In this document: piece after piece, positions 1 through 11,664 of the stretch
How the letters are laid out: each line of letters begins with the position of its first letter
Position numbering within the stretch: the stretch's first letter is position 1
From: Sanguinoderma infundibulare
Lineage: Eukaryota > Basidiomycota > Agaricomycetes > Polyporales > Polyporaceae
Assembly (NCBI GenBank): GCA_032821775.1
Contig: JAVLRN010000004.1
Location: 1,550,001 to 1,614,000, forward strand
DNA length: 64,000 nucleotides
Reading direction: 5' to 3'
Made by a program: the position numbers and the translations under genes
The notes under the pieces: generated by a model
The model's input: the letters and a program-made list of their open reading frames with translations, nothing else
Database searches by the model: none
What the model was told of the DNA's origin: nothing

Positions 1-454
1 GACTTCCGCTTGAATGGCACCATCCCCCTCTAATTGGTCAAGTCAACCACGATATACCTTATGCATGTACTGATACGAAACGGATGAAGATGATGTCTAG
101 AACGAGTGATTGGTGTACTACTGAATGTATACCCGGTGTTCGGCCGTGACGGCGCTGTTTCGAGGTCAATTGTATGTGCTTTCTCGACGGTGCCACGCAA
201 GGATTCGACGCAGTGTCGATGACTCCTTGAGGTGAGCCTGATTGACGTACTGTGAGCCTCGGCGTGTGGGGCTAGAGCTGATCGATCCATACCCAAAATT
301 GGACGCGGATGGACACTGCTAGCGGCCGAGGAACATGACGGTTCGAGATGCACGATTCGACATGCATTGACAATACAGTGAACACTGTTCCGGCAATACG
401 TGATATTGCAGCAGCAAGCGTTCGGTTTTCATCACATATTAGTCCGTATTCCGT

Positions 455-1460
455 ATGCTCAACATCTGCCCGAAATGGGACGGGTTAGTCACAGTCGCAG
501 CTTCACGACATAATCAACTCACTTCAAGTCAATCCGCCTCCGTTTGTGATCCAGGGGAGGACGCCTGCGCCCATCCAGGGACGTCGATTCCCAGCAGCTC
601 CGGAAGCCTGCACCACAAGTCCCTCCGCGCCTCGAATCCTTACATGTCGTAGGATTTTCTTCGAACAACTTGGTGCTATGGAGAACGCGGTTCCACAGCG
701 GTTGGTGAAACAACTTCGCCTAGTCAATTTGTCGGTGAGCTAACATAAATCGTCCCAACACGAGTTATGCTGATATTGTCACCTCATCGAAGCTAGACGA
801 CGATGACGACTTGGCCTTCTTGTTGAAAGCATCAAACGGCAGTCTCAAGCACCTCATGCTACACTGGACTACTAGTGACGCAAATGCGCATATTGAAGGT
901 AGAGGGTAGCCAGGCTTTGAGGTGTCAGAATACCATCTCAGGATTCTTGCGTGCGTATCTATGTTCTGGACGCTGCTGTTCTGATTTAGGGTCTGTACGA
1001 TACATTACGGCACCACACGTTAATCTCCCTGCAATCAATATTCCACTGGTCGAACTAGCCGAGCATTGTTTATTCGTTTCGGAACACAACACCACGTACC
1101 CATACACCCACTCCGTCAACTTGAGCGGTGGTACAAAATCCACCTCAATGCGATCTCGACAGGCGTAAACCCATGCCTCTTCGTGACGTCCTCGACCTTG
1201 CCCGGAACCGCTCGCATCACACGAGACCAAATGTTCACTGATAACTTGGCAGCAACCCAGAGCAAGCACAAGAGCGAGTCTAGCATCGGAGCGTCCATAC
1301 CCCCGCGTGTCAAGCCTTGGTTTGACCATTACCGACACTGCGTACAAGCCGTCCAACACGACTCGTTACAGGGCTGGAGCAAAACAGCGGTTTGCATCGC
1401 TGACGCCGCTCAGCTGACTGGCGAACTTACCCTACTATGGTGCTCCAGCTTGGACTGACG
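455..1460 (+). pseudogene. Decayed F-box/LRR-like gene fragment
   Basis: Not an intact gene. Pieces in different frames read like the leucine-rich part of basidiomycete F-box proteins: 'PRLESLHVVGF' near 620-650, 'VKQLRLVNLS' at about 705-735, then after a good GTGAGC...AAG intron 'LAFLLKASNGSLKHLML' near 810-862. Joining them needs at least one frame change, and a TGA lies in the upstream frame near 550. No F-box is visible upstream to position 1. The downstream stretch to about 1460 keeps protein-like pieces ('LPAINIPLVELAEHCLF') but no clean model. The call rests on leucine spacing and wording typical of this very large family; a real gene with unusual introns or an assembly error is possible. 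Confidence 0.3.
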
Positions 1461-3104
1461 GTCGCCTATGGGTATACGTAGGGGCGAGGACCTCTGACTG
1501 TCTTTCAAAGAGATGTCGCGTTTCTGGAGGGACATCATCGTAAACTTCTCCCGAACGGTCTCCGAAGGACGCGAGTATCGCGACATGTCTTTGACTTGGT
1601 GACACATGCATGCTCCGGGGTGACAATGGCCGAATTCAGAGCGGCTCTTTGGCGCACTGCGCGACGAATACCTTGAGCGATCCTCTATGTATCTACGTTG
1701 CCTGTCTGAATACAGTCCATGCAGGAGCGACAAACACAGACCTGTGACATCGAAGTGACTTTAAGTCTTCTGGTTTCGGCGCGATACCTAAATCTGCGTA
1801 AGCTCCTGTTGTACTCTTTAGATAATCGTCAGACCTGTCCAGCAGCAACCGTCCCCGATTCTTCTAGTCAGAGATAATGTGCCGAAAGGCACGATGCATT
1901 GTTGTATCCTCTAGCTACGATAAGCGTACATCTCAGCAACTCGAAAGCAACAAAAGCGAGTAAGGAACGCACCACTGAGGCGAGGAGCCCACAGCTCGCG
2001 TCCCAAATTCCTTCACCCACCACCCACACGTACGACAGCGATAGAACCACGAAATCGTCAGCCGAAATGACAGCCCCCCCTCCGCACACCACCTTCCCTA
2101 GCATCTCGCTCACGAGCCCAGTAGTGCTCCAAATTCGACCGCAAACATGCTTATCTCGCACCACGTATCCCAGCGCACACCCGAGGCCCTCACCGAGATT
2201 CGGGAGTGATCTTGCACGCACACCATTCGAGCCCCGCGAACATCGAACGCCACCCCAGCAACCTCGGCACTCGTCCTGCTTCGAGCCCCCTCCCGCGAAC
2301 CGTGCAAGAGGTCGTTGGTCGGTAAGAGCAAGGTGCCGAGGCCGCTTCTGAGCTCGTCCTCGCGGAACCGTTCCTGCCGCCGGGCGACGAGAGTGGAGTT
2401 TATCCGCTTGTCGCACTTCGGGACTGACGCGCTCACCGTAAGTAGCGACGTTCCCTGCCTTCCCCGACGAAACCTTTGCGAGAAGCCCGTTCGAACTCCG
2501 TCCGCTTCGACTTCGCTCGCTAGCCTATTCCCCAATCCAATGCGCTGTACGCATGGCACAACGTGGTTTCCTGCGGGGAAGAGAGGAGACGTTCAGTAGC
2601 GATCCCAACGGACGTTTCGCAAGACCGGTACCTGGATTCCCTTCCGTTCCTGGCGGAGCGAGCTTGCCCTAGGCTCAAGCACTGTCAGGGCGAGGGCAAA
2701 GGCACGCACGTCACGCCAGGCAAACAGGTTGCCAACGCAATCGGCGCACGCACGTTCGACCTGAAATCCTGGACAGCGTGGTCGAGCGCCGAGAGAGCAT
2801 GCAAAGAAGCGAGGGTTTTGAGACCAATGTGCGTTCGGACGAAGAAAAGACCGTGGAGCAATGCGATGGCAGATAGCATATAGCGGGGGATTATGATAAA
2901 TACAACAGCGTGGATATCGTACGGCTATAGTTGACAACTAGGATAGCAACGAGAGCGACCGAGGCCGGGGTTTTGTCGAACCGTACGGTGGACGTGGTGG
3001 GTGTGGTGATGGTGGTGGTGGTGGTCGAAGGCAAGGACGAGCATGACGTGGGAGCCGGGACTTGGCCTGTGCCGGAGCGCCCGCGAGACTGCACGGGCGC
3101 TCCG
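1461..3104. other. Intergenic stretch, no supported gene
   Basis: Several overlapping open frames exist on both strands at 1868-2937, but none resembles a known family and none joins at convincing splice sites. The sequence is GC-rich, with short purine- and pyrimidine-biased runs near 2990-3030 (GGTGGTGGTGG-type). It is the downstream flank of the minus-strand gene ending at 3105 and may carry its 3' UTR. Confidence 0.4.
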
Positions 3105-3532
3105 TCACTGGCAGTCGGGGTGCTTCGCCTGGATCATGTTCTGCACCGTCTTCTTGTCCCTCACGACCTGTCCATGTCCATGTCAATGGCGGTCAGCGCG
3201 AACGTAACGTAGCAGAGAACGCGCAGGTGAGTCATCGAACATACCGCTTCGCAGCGACAGTTCATCGTGGCCGGGTGGACGTGCGCGGAGCTCGTCTTGC
3301 ATTTTTGAGAGCGGCAGTCGACCCGCTCGCCCGTGTAGTAGCGGCCGTGAAAGTGCTTCGATAAGCAGCCAAGATGAGCATCGAGACGGACGAATGGAGG
3401 TATTAGAGGACGGACGTACCTGGCACCCACGGTGCCAATCCCCGACGCTTGAGAAAGATCAGTCGTTTCAGTCGCGTTCCAATTGTGCCTCGACGCGGAT
3501 GGAAGGAGGACTTACATCTCGTGCTCGCACAT
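3105..3532 (-). CDS. Small Cys/His-rich protein, 72 aa, four exons
   Basis: Too short and too split to appear as one open frame. Four exons join exactly: 3532-3516, 3447-3420, 3355-3245 and 3167-3105 (17+28+111+63 = 219 nt, 73 codons with stop). Donors are GTAAGT, GTACGT and GTATGT; acceptors are AAG, AAG and CAG. The protein starts 'MCEHEIVGDWHRGC' and contains 'YYTGERVDC', 'CKTSSAHVHP' and 'NCRCEA', ending 'KHPDCQ'. It has seven cysteines (2, 14, 29, 34, 48, 50, 71) and several histidines, which suggests metal binding. There is no signal peptide or TM segment. I recall similar small C-x(4)-C...H-x-H...C-x-C proteins in Agaricomycetes, without known function. The splice logic is strong; the function is unknown. 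Confidence 0.65.
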
Positions 3533-5394
3533 CGCTGTACGTCCTGTAAGTACAGTGCTCTGCTTTCTGTGGCGACGGATGCGGACTAGCGTGCGCTCGG
3601 TCGGTGTTTGTCAGCGCGACTCCGTGGACCAGGTGGAGTATAAGTAGGAAGCTCGCGCGACGAATCCAGAAGGCGGGGACGACGAAGAAGGCGGCAGGCC
3701 GTCCAAAGTAGGCTAATAAAGGGCGCGCACGCGAGCTGGAAGGTTCTCCTGCCAAAACGCGATCACAAAGGAGTCAGATTCTGCCATATAGCCACTGCCC
3801 GAAGAAGGGAGGCTCAGAAGCCGACGGCCTGACAAGGTGCGGAGGTGATGGGCGCGCCCACACTCACAACACGTCTGCGCCCGGTCCTCGTCATACCCGT
3901 TGTCCTTGTGCGATGCCAACCCACCAGCCGAGGCCCCTCGCGTCGCTAGTACTTACGATATTGACATGGGGAGAAGCATCGTTTGATGTCGCCGTCCCGA
4001 CAAGAAGCACGCTGTCACGGATCTCGCGAGAGCTGGCGCTGCAGAGCCAATCCCAACCACAACGGGCGTAGCGTGCCACATATATAATTTTCCTCGGGCG
4101 CGAGCTGTGGCCAGCACAGATGGCCGGGACGTGACAAAGGACGAGGAACGAGACGTGATCCCCAGTGCCAGTGCAGAGTTGTGATACGCGCGGGTGCATG
4201 GCAGCCGTTCGCGAGGATGAAACGGGTTGGAGGTGCTAGTACAACGGCCTGCAAGAACTGCGAACACGAGTGTGTGCCACAGAGGGCCCTAGCGCGAGCT
4301 TCTGCGACGGCGGGCAGGCTCGGCTACTCGCACGCATGCGCAGCCACTGCTCGCCCGCCCTCAAACTTTGTTTTTGTACCCTCCATTAGTTGATCCGTTC
4401 TTTCTTGGGTCCTCTCGTGTCAGGATATAGCGCTTGAACCTGATGTACACGCGCAAGGGGTCAGGCGGGAGGCGGGGGGTTGGGAGGCGAGACTCTGACA
4501 AGGACCCGGAGAGGTGGTGAGATTCAGAGCCAGAGAAGAGACGCGTGAGGGGCGATGACGACACGTTTTCTTCGCGATGCCGAGTGGAGTAGGAGGAAGC
4601 TTAAGGTCTAGACCTAAGCCATTCGAATGAAATGTTACAGATGTCAAGCCAGGCGGATGGGATCGTGATGCGTACCCTCGAAACACATGCAGAGCACAGA
4701 CGGGAAGCCAACAGCAGACCATCAGTGCACAGCATCGCGAGTAACCTCTCCGCTGGGTTCTATAAAGATAATGGATCTAAGTTACAAAGCCACAGTGTAC
4801 ACCGAGGGGGCATTAACGTGCGTGCGTGGGGAACAACTGCTACATGCGCGAGTACGGAGTCCAGGAGACGGTGTCGAAACCCCGGAGTGAGCGAGTCCAG
4901 AGAGACGAGCCGGTGGTATAATACATACTAGTACGACGAGGAAGAGTCTTGGGATGCGTGCGGAGCCAGAGCGACGAATGAATACAAGTTATGGACATGC
5001 CGGGAAGAACGTAGGGTGGGGGCGGCACCATTAAAAGGGTCAAGTCGCGACCTTGCAGAGCGATACACCGATGTCGGGATGATTATGTTTTGGGCGCGGG
5101 GTCAACGAGGGAGAAGGAGCCGTTTAGCGGGAAGGGGAGCGGCGGCGGAAGGGCGGTGATAGACGTCGATGTCGTAGGCTGAGCGAGAACCATAGGGTAC
5201 AGTCGCGGTGAACAAAAGAGTCGTCCGGTCCGTGGGAACAATGCTTGCTGCACTGTATCGGAGGTCGTGTGTCGCAGGTCATGGTCGTTCGTGGGTGGCT
5301 GTTGCAGAGGCGAACGACTTCAGATGCTTGTGCCCGGCATATCGACGAGCGCACGTACCCAAATGGGGTATATCTTTCGAAGCTGCCGGCCGCC
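3533..5394. other. Intergenic stretch, no supported gene
   Basis: Minus-strand open frames at 3468-3755 and 3713-4267 include a hydrophobic run near 3620-3740, but I could not join them into a protein. The part nearest 3532 is expected to be the promoter and 5' leader of the Cys/His-rich gene. Nothing recognisable was seen in 4270-5394; the last part is the 3' flank of the gene ending at 5395. Confidence 0.4.
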
Positions 5395-6095
5395 TCAACG
5401 ATTGCGCGTACCAAGGACAGCCCCGACGACCACGACGGGCACGACGGCCATGACCACGACCCACGCCCACAGGCAGCGCCTCGCCCACCGCTCCTCCGCC
5501 CGCTCGTACACCGCGAGCCTCCGCCCGTGCTCCTCGGCGGAGCTCACCGGGAGGCCTTCGAGTTTGACGCGCGGCCTGGGAGGGAAGAAGAGGAAGACAG
5601 CGCCGGCGAGCCAGAGCAGGGGGCATGCTAAGCACGTCAGCGCGCCGTCCTTAAAGCATGAGACCAGGGAAGTCCGGGGAAAGGGGGAGAGAACGAGATG
5701 GACTCACCGAAACCGAAGTGGAACATGCGCTTCGAGAGCGTGGTGGGCTCGGGGTAGACGTTCACGCTCGCCTTGGCTGCCTTGGCGTCGCGCTCGAGGA
5801 GGACGCTGCCCCACTTCGTCTTCTTGCCCATGGTGTCGTAGCTCGCTTTCGAGGGCGAGTGGGACGAGTGGTCGGACGAGGACGCGGGCGGTGGGGGGCG
5901 TGGGCGTGGAGCCGCGCTGCCGCTGAAGAAGTCGGCGAGGAGCTCTTGCTGGTACTGGAGTGCTGCCATCTCGGCGGCCTGGTTCGGGTTCGGGTGGGTG
6001 GAGGTCGGGAGGGCGATCGTGACCGTGCGGTCGGCAGCAGAGTTCATCTGCACGGGGTACGAGCTGGCTGAAGAACGGCGAGCCTTTGAGAACAT
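5395..6095 (-). CDS. Hypothetical two-TM membrane protein
   Basis: Two exons, 6095-5708 and 5627-5395, with an 80-bp intron (GTGAGT...TTAG); 621 nt, 206 aa. The N-terminal ~125 residues are polar and low in complexity (Ser/Pro rich, 'PRPRPPPPASSSDHSSHS'), followed by 'MFHFGFACPLLWLAGAVFLFFP', a first membrane helix formed across the splice junction. A charged stretch follows (about 30 residues with 'EEHGRR' and 'ERAEERWARR'), then a second helix rich in Val ('VVVMAVVPVVVVGAVLG') and a short basic tail. The acceptor was chosen because it alone keeps the hydrophobic frame. A topology with both ends in the cytosol is inferred. No family recognised. Confidence 0.7.
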
Positions 6096-6941
6096 GACGA
6101 ACGTGAGCGAGTCGGCAAGGGATGGGCGCAGCAGCGACGGGTGATGGGGGAGGCGCAGAGGCGAGATCGGATGAGATATGATGAGAGTGCGTCGAGCACT
6201 TACTGGGTCGAGCGGCGGGAGTCAGTTGGACGAAGAAAGGGAGGGGCGCGATCGCAGTGTCCGTTTTAAGCTTGCCCCCCGGACGCGGTTTTTGACTGGA
6301 GTCCGGGTCCGGTGCGCAAAGGGAGCAGCACTTGACATTCTCGGCACTCACGACGTGTCTCCGCGCCCCAGCAGAAATCAATGTTATGCGCAAAGACAAT
6401 AGGGAGCCGGGCTTCTGCCGCCGGTCTTTTTGTGTTTGTCGCGCATGGTCGCGCTAAAATGACGACTGGAATGGGAACCTGAAGCCATCGATGAGTCGAA
6501 GCAGAGTGCAGGAGCCCCGAGTTCTCACCTGTGCGTTCGATTCCGGGCAGGGGCTGCTCAGTTCTTTTGTCTTGCGCATCAGGGCATGACGACGCTCGGA
6601 GACCAGCAAGACAATAAGAATCACCCACGCGGCGGGCCCGCGCACCGGCACTCCCCGGCCCAACAGACGCGCCCATGTGACCGCGACGCGACGCGTCGGT
6701 GGCGCACAACACGCGCGTCGCGTCGCGCTGGGCGCTAGCGGCATTGCACGCGCACGCGTGGGATCGGAAACTGAATGCTGCATTGCACGGGGACCATGAG
6801 ATCGCGACACTGGTGGTACCGGAACGTAATAACTTGCAAGACGGATCGCACAATGTCCTCGCAGACCGCAGACAACTGAGTCAGCACATCAAGGCCCATG
6901 TCCAAAGCCCACGCGAGGAGAAGCAGCACCGTGAAGGATGA
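6096..6941. other. Intergenic stretch with weak hydrophobic ORFs
   Basis: The first ~150 bp upstream of 6095 should be the promoter of the two-TM gene. On the minus strand two short protein-like pieces occur, 'MLLLLAWALDMGLDVLTQL' at 6929-6830 and 'AAWVILIVLLVSERRHALM' near 6640-6570, both hydrophobic. I found no good splice pair to join them, so no gene is called. Confidence 0.35.
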
Positions 6942-7636
6942 TCAGAACTCGGGTGACGAGAGCCTCTCCAGAAGAGTCGGCCGTCTCGGAGAGACGCTCT
7001 TCGCCAGTCGCCTGCGCTTCACGACGACCTCGAGCCGTTCGGGCGTGATCACGCTGCTGTTCCTGCGCTTCCCCTTCAGCACCAGCGGGCTGTCTTGAGA
7101 TAAGCGGCCGAGCCTCGACAGCGACCTGTCGGAAGACGGCTGGTGGACACCGCACCCCTGTTCAGTCACATTTTCTCCCACGGGAAACGACGTGAAGGGG
7201 GGTGTACGTACCGCTTCGCTCGTGGCCGGGCTCGAGACTGTGACGGACGCGTCCTCCGCCCCACTGCCAGTGCTGACGCGCGAAGAATCTGGCAAAACGC
7301 CGTCGTCGTCAGCATCGTCCGACCGAACGCGGGCACCGCTCGGGCTTGACGCCATCATCGCCAGCTCCCCGGGAAACTGAAACACGCACTCGCGCTGCGG
7401 CTCTCGCCTCGTTCCCGCAAGAAGGCCACAATCTCCGCGCGAAGCCTTCGTTGCGCCGCCTTCTCCTGCACGATGTGGGCACGCGCGGCGTCGACCTGGG
7501 CCTGGAGGCTCGCACACTGCGCCTCGAGCGTGTGGCACGCCGCATCGTGTTGGAGCGTGCTCTCGATGAGCACGACCAGCCCGCGGATGGTCCCGGACAT
7601 GATCGGCGTGAGGGAGAGCGCGAGCGAGAGCGACAT
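6942..7636 (-). CDS. Hypothetical coiled-coil/basic nuclear-type protein
   Basis: The first exon starts at 7636 (MSLSLALSLTPIMSG) and reads through a heptad-rich helix with 'LEAQCASLQAQVDAARAHI'. The second part, in another frame from about 7372, is acidic and Ser-rich ('SDDADDDGVLPDSS') and ends in a very basic tail with 'KGKRR', 'VVKRRRLAKS' and 'LLERLSSPEF', consistent with a nuclear localisation signal. The junction is uncertain: a weak GTGGCC...TTTCAG intron of about 53 bp would keep frame. A second intron, 7211-7158 (GTACGT...ACAG, 54 bp), is a multiple of three. Divergently placed to the coiled-coil gene at 8117. No family recognised. Confidence 0.5.
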
Positions 7637-8116
7637 GGTTGGCAGCTTGGGGGCGTAGCACGTAAAGGCTGAGCAGGGTCAGGGGATGATCCGGGAGGTC
7701 GGGCAGGCCAAGGCATCGGCGGCGGCGGGGATAACCAGCATGGCTGGCGCTGCTGCGCCCGCGGCGGGCACCTCAGCGGCGCACGACCGTCCTATGATGC
7801 AAAGTGTCAGCCTCGGGTACTGGCAGAGAGCGATACCGCGGCGAACAGACTGGAGTCAGGGGAGGAGAGCGTATATCAGATCGGCCTGGATGGGAGCAAC
7901 GCACGCCAAAGACCGGTCTTCCTCGTGTACGTCACGACACCAGCGCCACAGTCAGCCTCCTCCGAGCAATGGCGTCCGCCGCCCCACAGCGGCCTTTCAC
8001 CCGACCAAGGTTCGCACCCACTCTTCCACAACCTTGTCCTCGGTGCTTCGCATACCCCATTCGCAAAGTCCGACGAGCTTCTCATCGACCGCCACAACCG
8101 CCTCGCCCTCGCCACC
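7637..8116. promoter_or_regulatory. Shared divergent promoter region
   Basis: 480 bp separate the starts of two head-to-head coiled-coil genes, so both promoters and 5' leaders must lie here. The right end has the near-ideal initiation context GCCACCATGG at 8111-8120. I did not see a clear TATA box in either direction. Open frames crossing this part (starting 7686, 7804 and 7925) are extensions or shadows. Confidence 0.45.
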
Positions 8117-9489
8117 ATGGTCACGCAAGCCAGCCCGACGCCGCTGCACCCTCACCTCCAGGCTCAGGCGCAGTCGATCAACCTGCGCCACCTCACGAAC
8201 GAGGTCCTCAACACCGCGTACCTCCTCCAGCAACAGATCCACACGCTCGAGTGCCTCGCACACGCGACCGAGGAGCGCGAGGCGACACTCGTCCAGCAGC
8301 GCGCGAAGCTCCAGGAGCTCCTCCGGCTCGTCACTCAGATGGAGACCACCGAGGTCCACGCGACGGCCTCGCTCAGGGAGACGCTCGTCCGCGTCCGCAC
8401 GGGCAAGACCATCGCCCGGTCGTTCAGCCCGCTGAGCCTCGTGAGTCCCGCTGGCTCGCCCTGCTCGGTGCTCGGCTCGGACGTGTCCATCACCATCTCC
8501 CCGTTGTCCTCTCCCATTGACGTCACGCCACCACCACGCAGCGGCGACGCTGATCCCGCGGAGAAGCACGGGAGCGCCAGGTCAAAGGCCGAGTACGAGT
8601 ACGAGCACGCGGGCGAATGCGATGGGAACGGTGGCGAGCAAGGCGTGTGTGAGGGCAGGGGCGGGGAAGGCACGGCTGGAGGGACGAAGCAGGGGGGTTC
8701 TGGCGGTCAGACCACCGCGCACGCTCCTCCCCAGATCGCTTCCATCAAGACCGAAGACGACGAGCGCACCGCGCGTGGGCTGCAGGGCTGCGCGAGTGCC
8801 CCAGACGTCAGCCTCACTGCCGAGTCTGGCGAGCGTGCGCAGCCTAAACGCGGCGGCGGGGAAGCAGAGGAGCGGGCCCGAGCCAAGGCCGAGCCTGGCG
8901 CCGTGCACGTCGCCAACGAGACCCGAGGCGGGGGTACCGGACAGGGTGAGACGGCCCGGTTCGATCCTCGCCCGTCGAGCGCGCAGGTTGGGTCCGGGCT
9001 GCCTTGGGCAGCCCTGACGACGCCCGAGCAGGGAAACGAGCCGACGGAGGAGCAGAAACCTGCGGAGGAGTCGGACGGCTCGTGGAGGACACGTAGACAC
9101 ACGCCGTCGCCGCGCACTGGCACCCGTGCAGATCCTCGGCGCGAACGCAGTGACAAGGACCAGGAGCGGAGGCGTGCTGGTGAGTCAGGTTCAACATCGT
9201 CGGCGTCCACAGAGGATGCTTACGCTGTCGTGATAGCGGCCGCGGACGCCTGGTCGAAGGAGAAGGGAGGTATGGGCGATGGTGCGGGATCCCAGCAGAA
9301 ACGTCCTCAGCATACTCCTTCTCCGAGGAAGGGCCTCGTGCTCGGAGACCGGGCGCAGCCTTCACCCCCGAAGAAGGCTGGTATGTTGCGTCCTCTTTCT
9401 CTGAACCGAGCCTCGGGAAACTTTCGGGGCACTGACAAAGCGGCTCTCCCTTAGGTAAATCGAAACCGGGAGTGGGACGTCGGACGTGA
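8117..9489 (+). CDS. Hypothetical coiled-coil protein with long disordered tail
   Basis: Start chosen at 8117 because of the GCCACCATGG context; an in-frame ATG at 7925 is less likely. Exon 1 is 8117-9380; a 74-bp intron (GTATGT...TTAG, 9381-9454) joins to a short last exon that ends at 9489 and encodes the basic end 'GKSKPGVGRRT'. Total 433 codons with stop. Residues about 15-90 form a helical, heptad-like region ('LLQQQIHTLECL', 'LVQQRAKLQELLRL'). The rest is low-complexity and charged, with 'RRHTPSPRTG', 'KRPQHTPSPRKG' and 'PSPPKKAG', repeated SP/TP sites suggesting regulated phosphorylation. No catalytic domain or membrane segment. It could partner with the divergent coiled-coil protein, which is inference. 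Confidence 0.65.
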
Positions 9490-10436
9490 GCAGGGTCCCA
9501 CAGCGGTCGGTGTCAGAGTGGACAGGATGCAGGGAGTGGGAGTAGAAGAGGAGCCTCTGGATTCGTGAGCGTGAGAGTCGGTGCATTCGGGGATATTCGA
9601 CACGACACTGTCATTGTTGTATGGCTGGAAGATTGATGACCGCTAATTCAGAAGTGGGATGCCCAGGAAGGCCTGGTGTGGAAGTCCGTGGACCATCGCT
9701 GTCGCAAAAGAGGAACGTCAGGTCTATATTCAGGACATAGCCTGACATTTTGCGATTAGCAAGCACGCACCAGGGACACGCCGCTTGCTACGGAGAGACT
9801 ATGGAAAGTGTGTTAGCTCGAAAGCTATGATTGGTGTCCAAGCCTGGGGTATCTGTCATGCGTGTCGTGAGTTTTCGCTGTCGCCATCGTTGATGTACAC
9901 AACACAGTGCGCAAGTGATGAGCCGGGAACAGGGACATTACGGTAGAACCACCTTAGGTTGTAGCACTCCGACTCCGAGGGGCGATGATCGTTATCTGTT
10001 GCATATACGGTGGCTGGTCGACTCTGGGCAAGTCGATACGCTAAAGAGTTTGATGTACAGATACGGTTGCCTTCTCGCGTACCGTACCGCAGTGGGAAGG
10101 CATCGGCGGAGGGTTCTGATCGGGCGCAAGGCTCAGTTGAGAAGGGTCGGTGAGGGGGGATGACTTACTAGTGGCCAGTGGTGGCCAGCATTCGGTAACT
10201 GGATGACGGCTGGTTGACACGGTCGAGTTGGAAATCAATGTGGTGCAGACGCCTGAACGTCACGCTGACGGGCGACGCCATCGGCGATGCCATCTGGCGA
10301 TAGCGACCCTGAATACCTCCGGAGATTGGCGATAGCGGCTGACAGTCCGTGGTGGAGTACTTATGTGGGGAGGACCGACTGTCGAGCACGCCAGCAGTGG
10401 GAACGCAGACATCGGAAGGCCGCCACAGGAAAAAAA
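9490..10436. other. Intergenic stretch
   Basis: 3' flank of the coiled-coil gene, then AT-richer sequence without open frames of interest. Only short stop-limited frames occur (for example 9915-10163). No repeat or element boundary recognised. Confidence 0.45.
10430..10436 (-). terminator. Pol III T-run terminator of tRNA-Val
   Basis: Seven consecutive T on the transcribed sense (A on the plus strand) start immediately after the tRNA discriminator base, the usual Pol III stop signal. Confidence 0.8.
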
Positions 10437-10509
10437 TGATTGAGGCCGGGCTCGAACCGACGACCGCCTGTGTGTAAGACAGGAGTGATAACCACTACAC
10501 CACTCAACC
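10437..10509 (-). tRNA. tRNA-Val (anticodon UAC)
   Basis: The reverse strand folds into a standard 73-nt cloverleaf without an intron. The acceptor stem GGTTGAG pairs with CTCAATC (one G-U), discriminator A. The D arm holds 'GGTGTAGTGGTTATC', a good A box. The anticodon stem CCTGT/ACAGG closes the loop CTTACAC, anticodon TAC, reading GUA (and perhaps other GUN) codons. The T arm has the invariant GGTTCGAGCCC-type B box. A run of seven T follows directly after the acceptor stem (10436-10430 on the plus strand as A), a good Pol III terminator. CCA is not encoded, as expected. Confidence 0.92.
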
Positions 10510-11597
10510 ATAACTGGGGCCAGTGCCATTAAATGTAACATGAGTTCTGGGAAGGAGCCGCGGCTGTCCACACTGTCATCAGGGCGAGGCTGCTGCTGCG
10601 TTGATGCAGTCGAACGTAACCTGACTCCATCTTTTCCTCTCGTCCGTGGATACATCGGCTCTGTCGCTTTCCGCAGGAATCAGCCGCATATCAGAAGACC
10701 ACAGCGCCCGAGGGAACCTCGGTCTCGACGTGCACTTCCTTGCCCGATCTTCACTAGCATGAAACAGTGGCCCTGGTAGCTTGTCGTCCGCGCACACATG
10801 AAACAATTGCCGGCATGCTCGCAACAAGCTTCGCTGCTTCATCTAGTCGTGTTACAGTGTGGTCGTGTCCAAGCCTAAACTCTGTGCATTATCGCTGGGA
10901 AACAAACTCCTTTCGGTTCTCTCTACCCACGCTCCTCCTCAGGATGCCATACGTACGTAACTGCACCAGGTCTCCCACGACGCTCACGGCCGATATGCGT
11001 GACTGATTGCACGCGAGGCGACAGAATTCCACCGTCTCAGAAGCGTTTCACGGCTGCCGCAAGCCCTCGTCGCTGGCCACTGTACGCCCATCCTCGATGC
11101 TATTCTGCCGAACAACTTCCCTCGATCCTACTCTCACGCACTCCAGGAACTTCTCAAGCCATATGTCTGTCCGGCAGGCGTCCGTGGACCATTCTACATG
11201 TCTAGCTCCATGTCCTTGGTCTACTCCAACTCCTCGCGGAACTAGTGAGTGTCCCAACGCGTTCTGCTGACCCGGCTAGGAAGCGCTCCTGGTGGCACAT
11301 CTGCGCCATCGACATTAGAGCAATCGCCCAATCTTGGCTTGTCGACTACACTGTCATGCATTCGTCCCTGTCCATCAACATATCGCGATACGCGTGCCAT
11401 CGGGCCCAGCTTCTTCCCCGATTGATTCCATTCCCTCTCCGGGAGCCTGAAAGTCCCCGAAGCCACCCCGCGTCGACCCTGAGCCCAACGCCATGTAAGA
11501 AAAGGTAAGCTGTGGATTTAACGCACAAGGGCGAAGTATGTATTTGCGGCAAAAGCGCGAGTCTGTCGGTGCGAACACTCCGATCTTCCGCCCATCG
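10510..11597. other. Intergenic stretch, possible relic
   Basis: Upstream flank of the tRNA, then sequence leading to the P450 promoter. A short plus-strand piece near 11090-11240 reads 'ILPNNFPRSYSHALQELL' and stops at about 11244; it may be a gene relic but I cannot place it in a family. Confidence 0.3.
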
Positions 11598-11603
11598 TAT
11601 AAG
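11598..11603 (+). promoter_or_regulatory. TATA box of P450 gene
   Basis: TATAAG lies 62 bp upstream of the P450 start codon, a normal distance for a fungal core promoter with a short 5' leader. Confidence 0.5.
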
Positions 11604-11664
11604 ACCCGAAGGAGCGAGTTCCAGTCCCGGTCATCTCGTCTTCCCTCTGGAATAGGACCTCAGC

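Noticed and set aside
1868..2416. 182-codon minus-strand frame with a hydrophobic end
   Set aside because: Tested as an exon of a DUF6533-type membrane protein; neighbouring exons and family motifs were not found.
2996..3030. GGTGGTGG run as a possible functional microsatellite
   Set aside because: Short, imperfect and in non-coding DNA; ordinary simple sequence.
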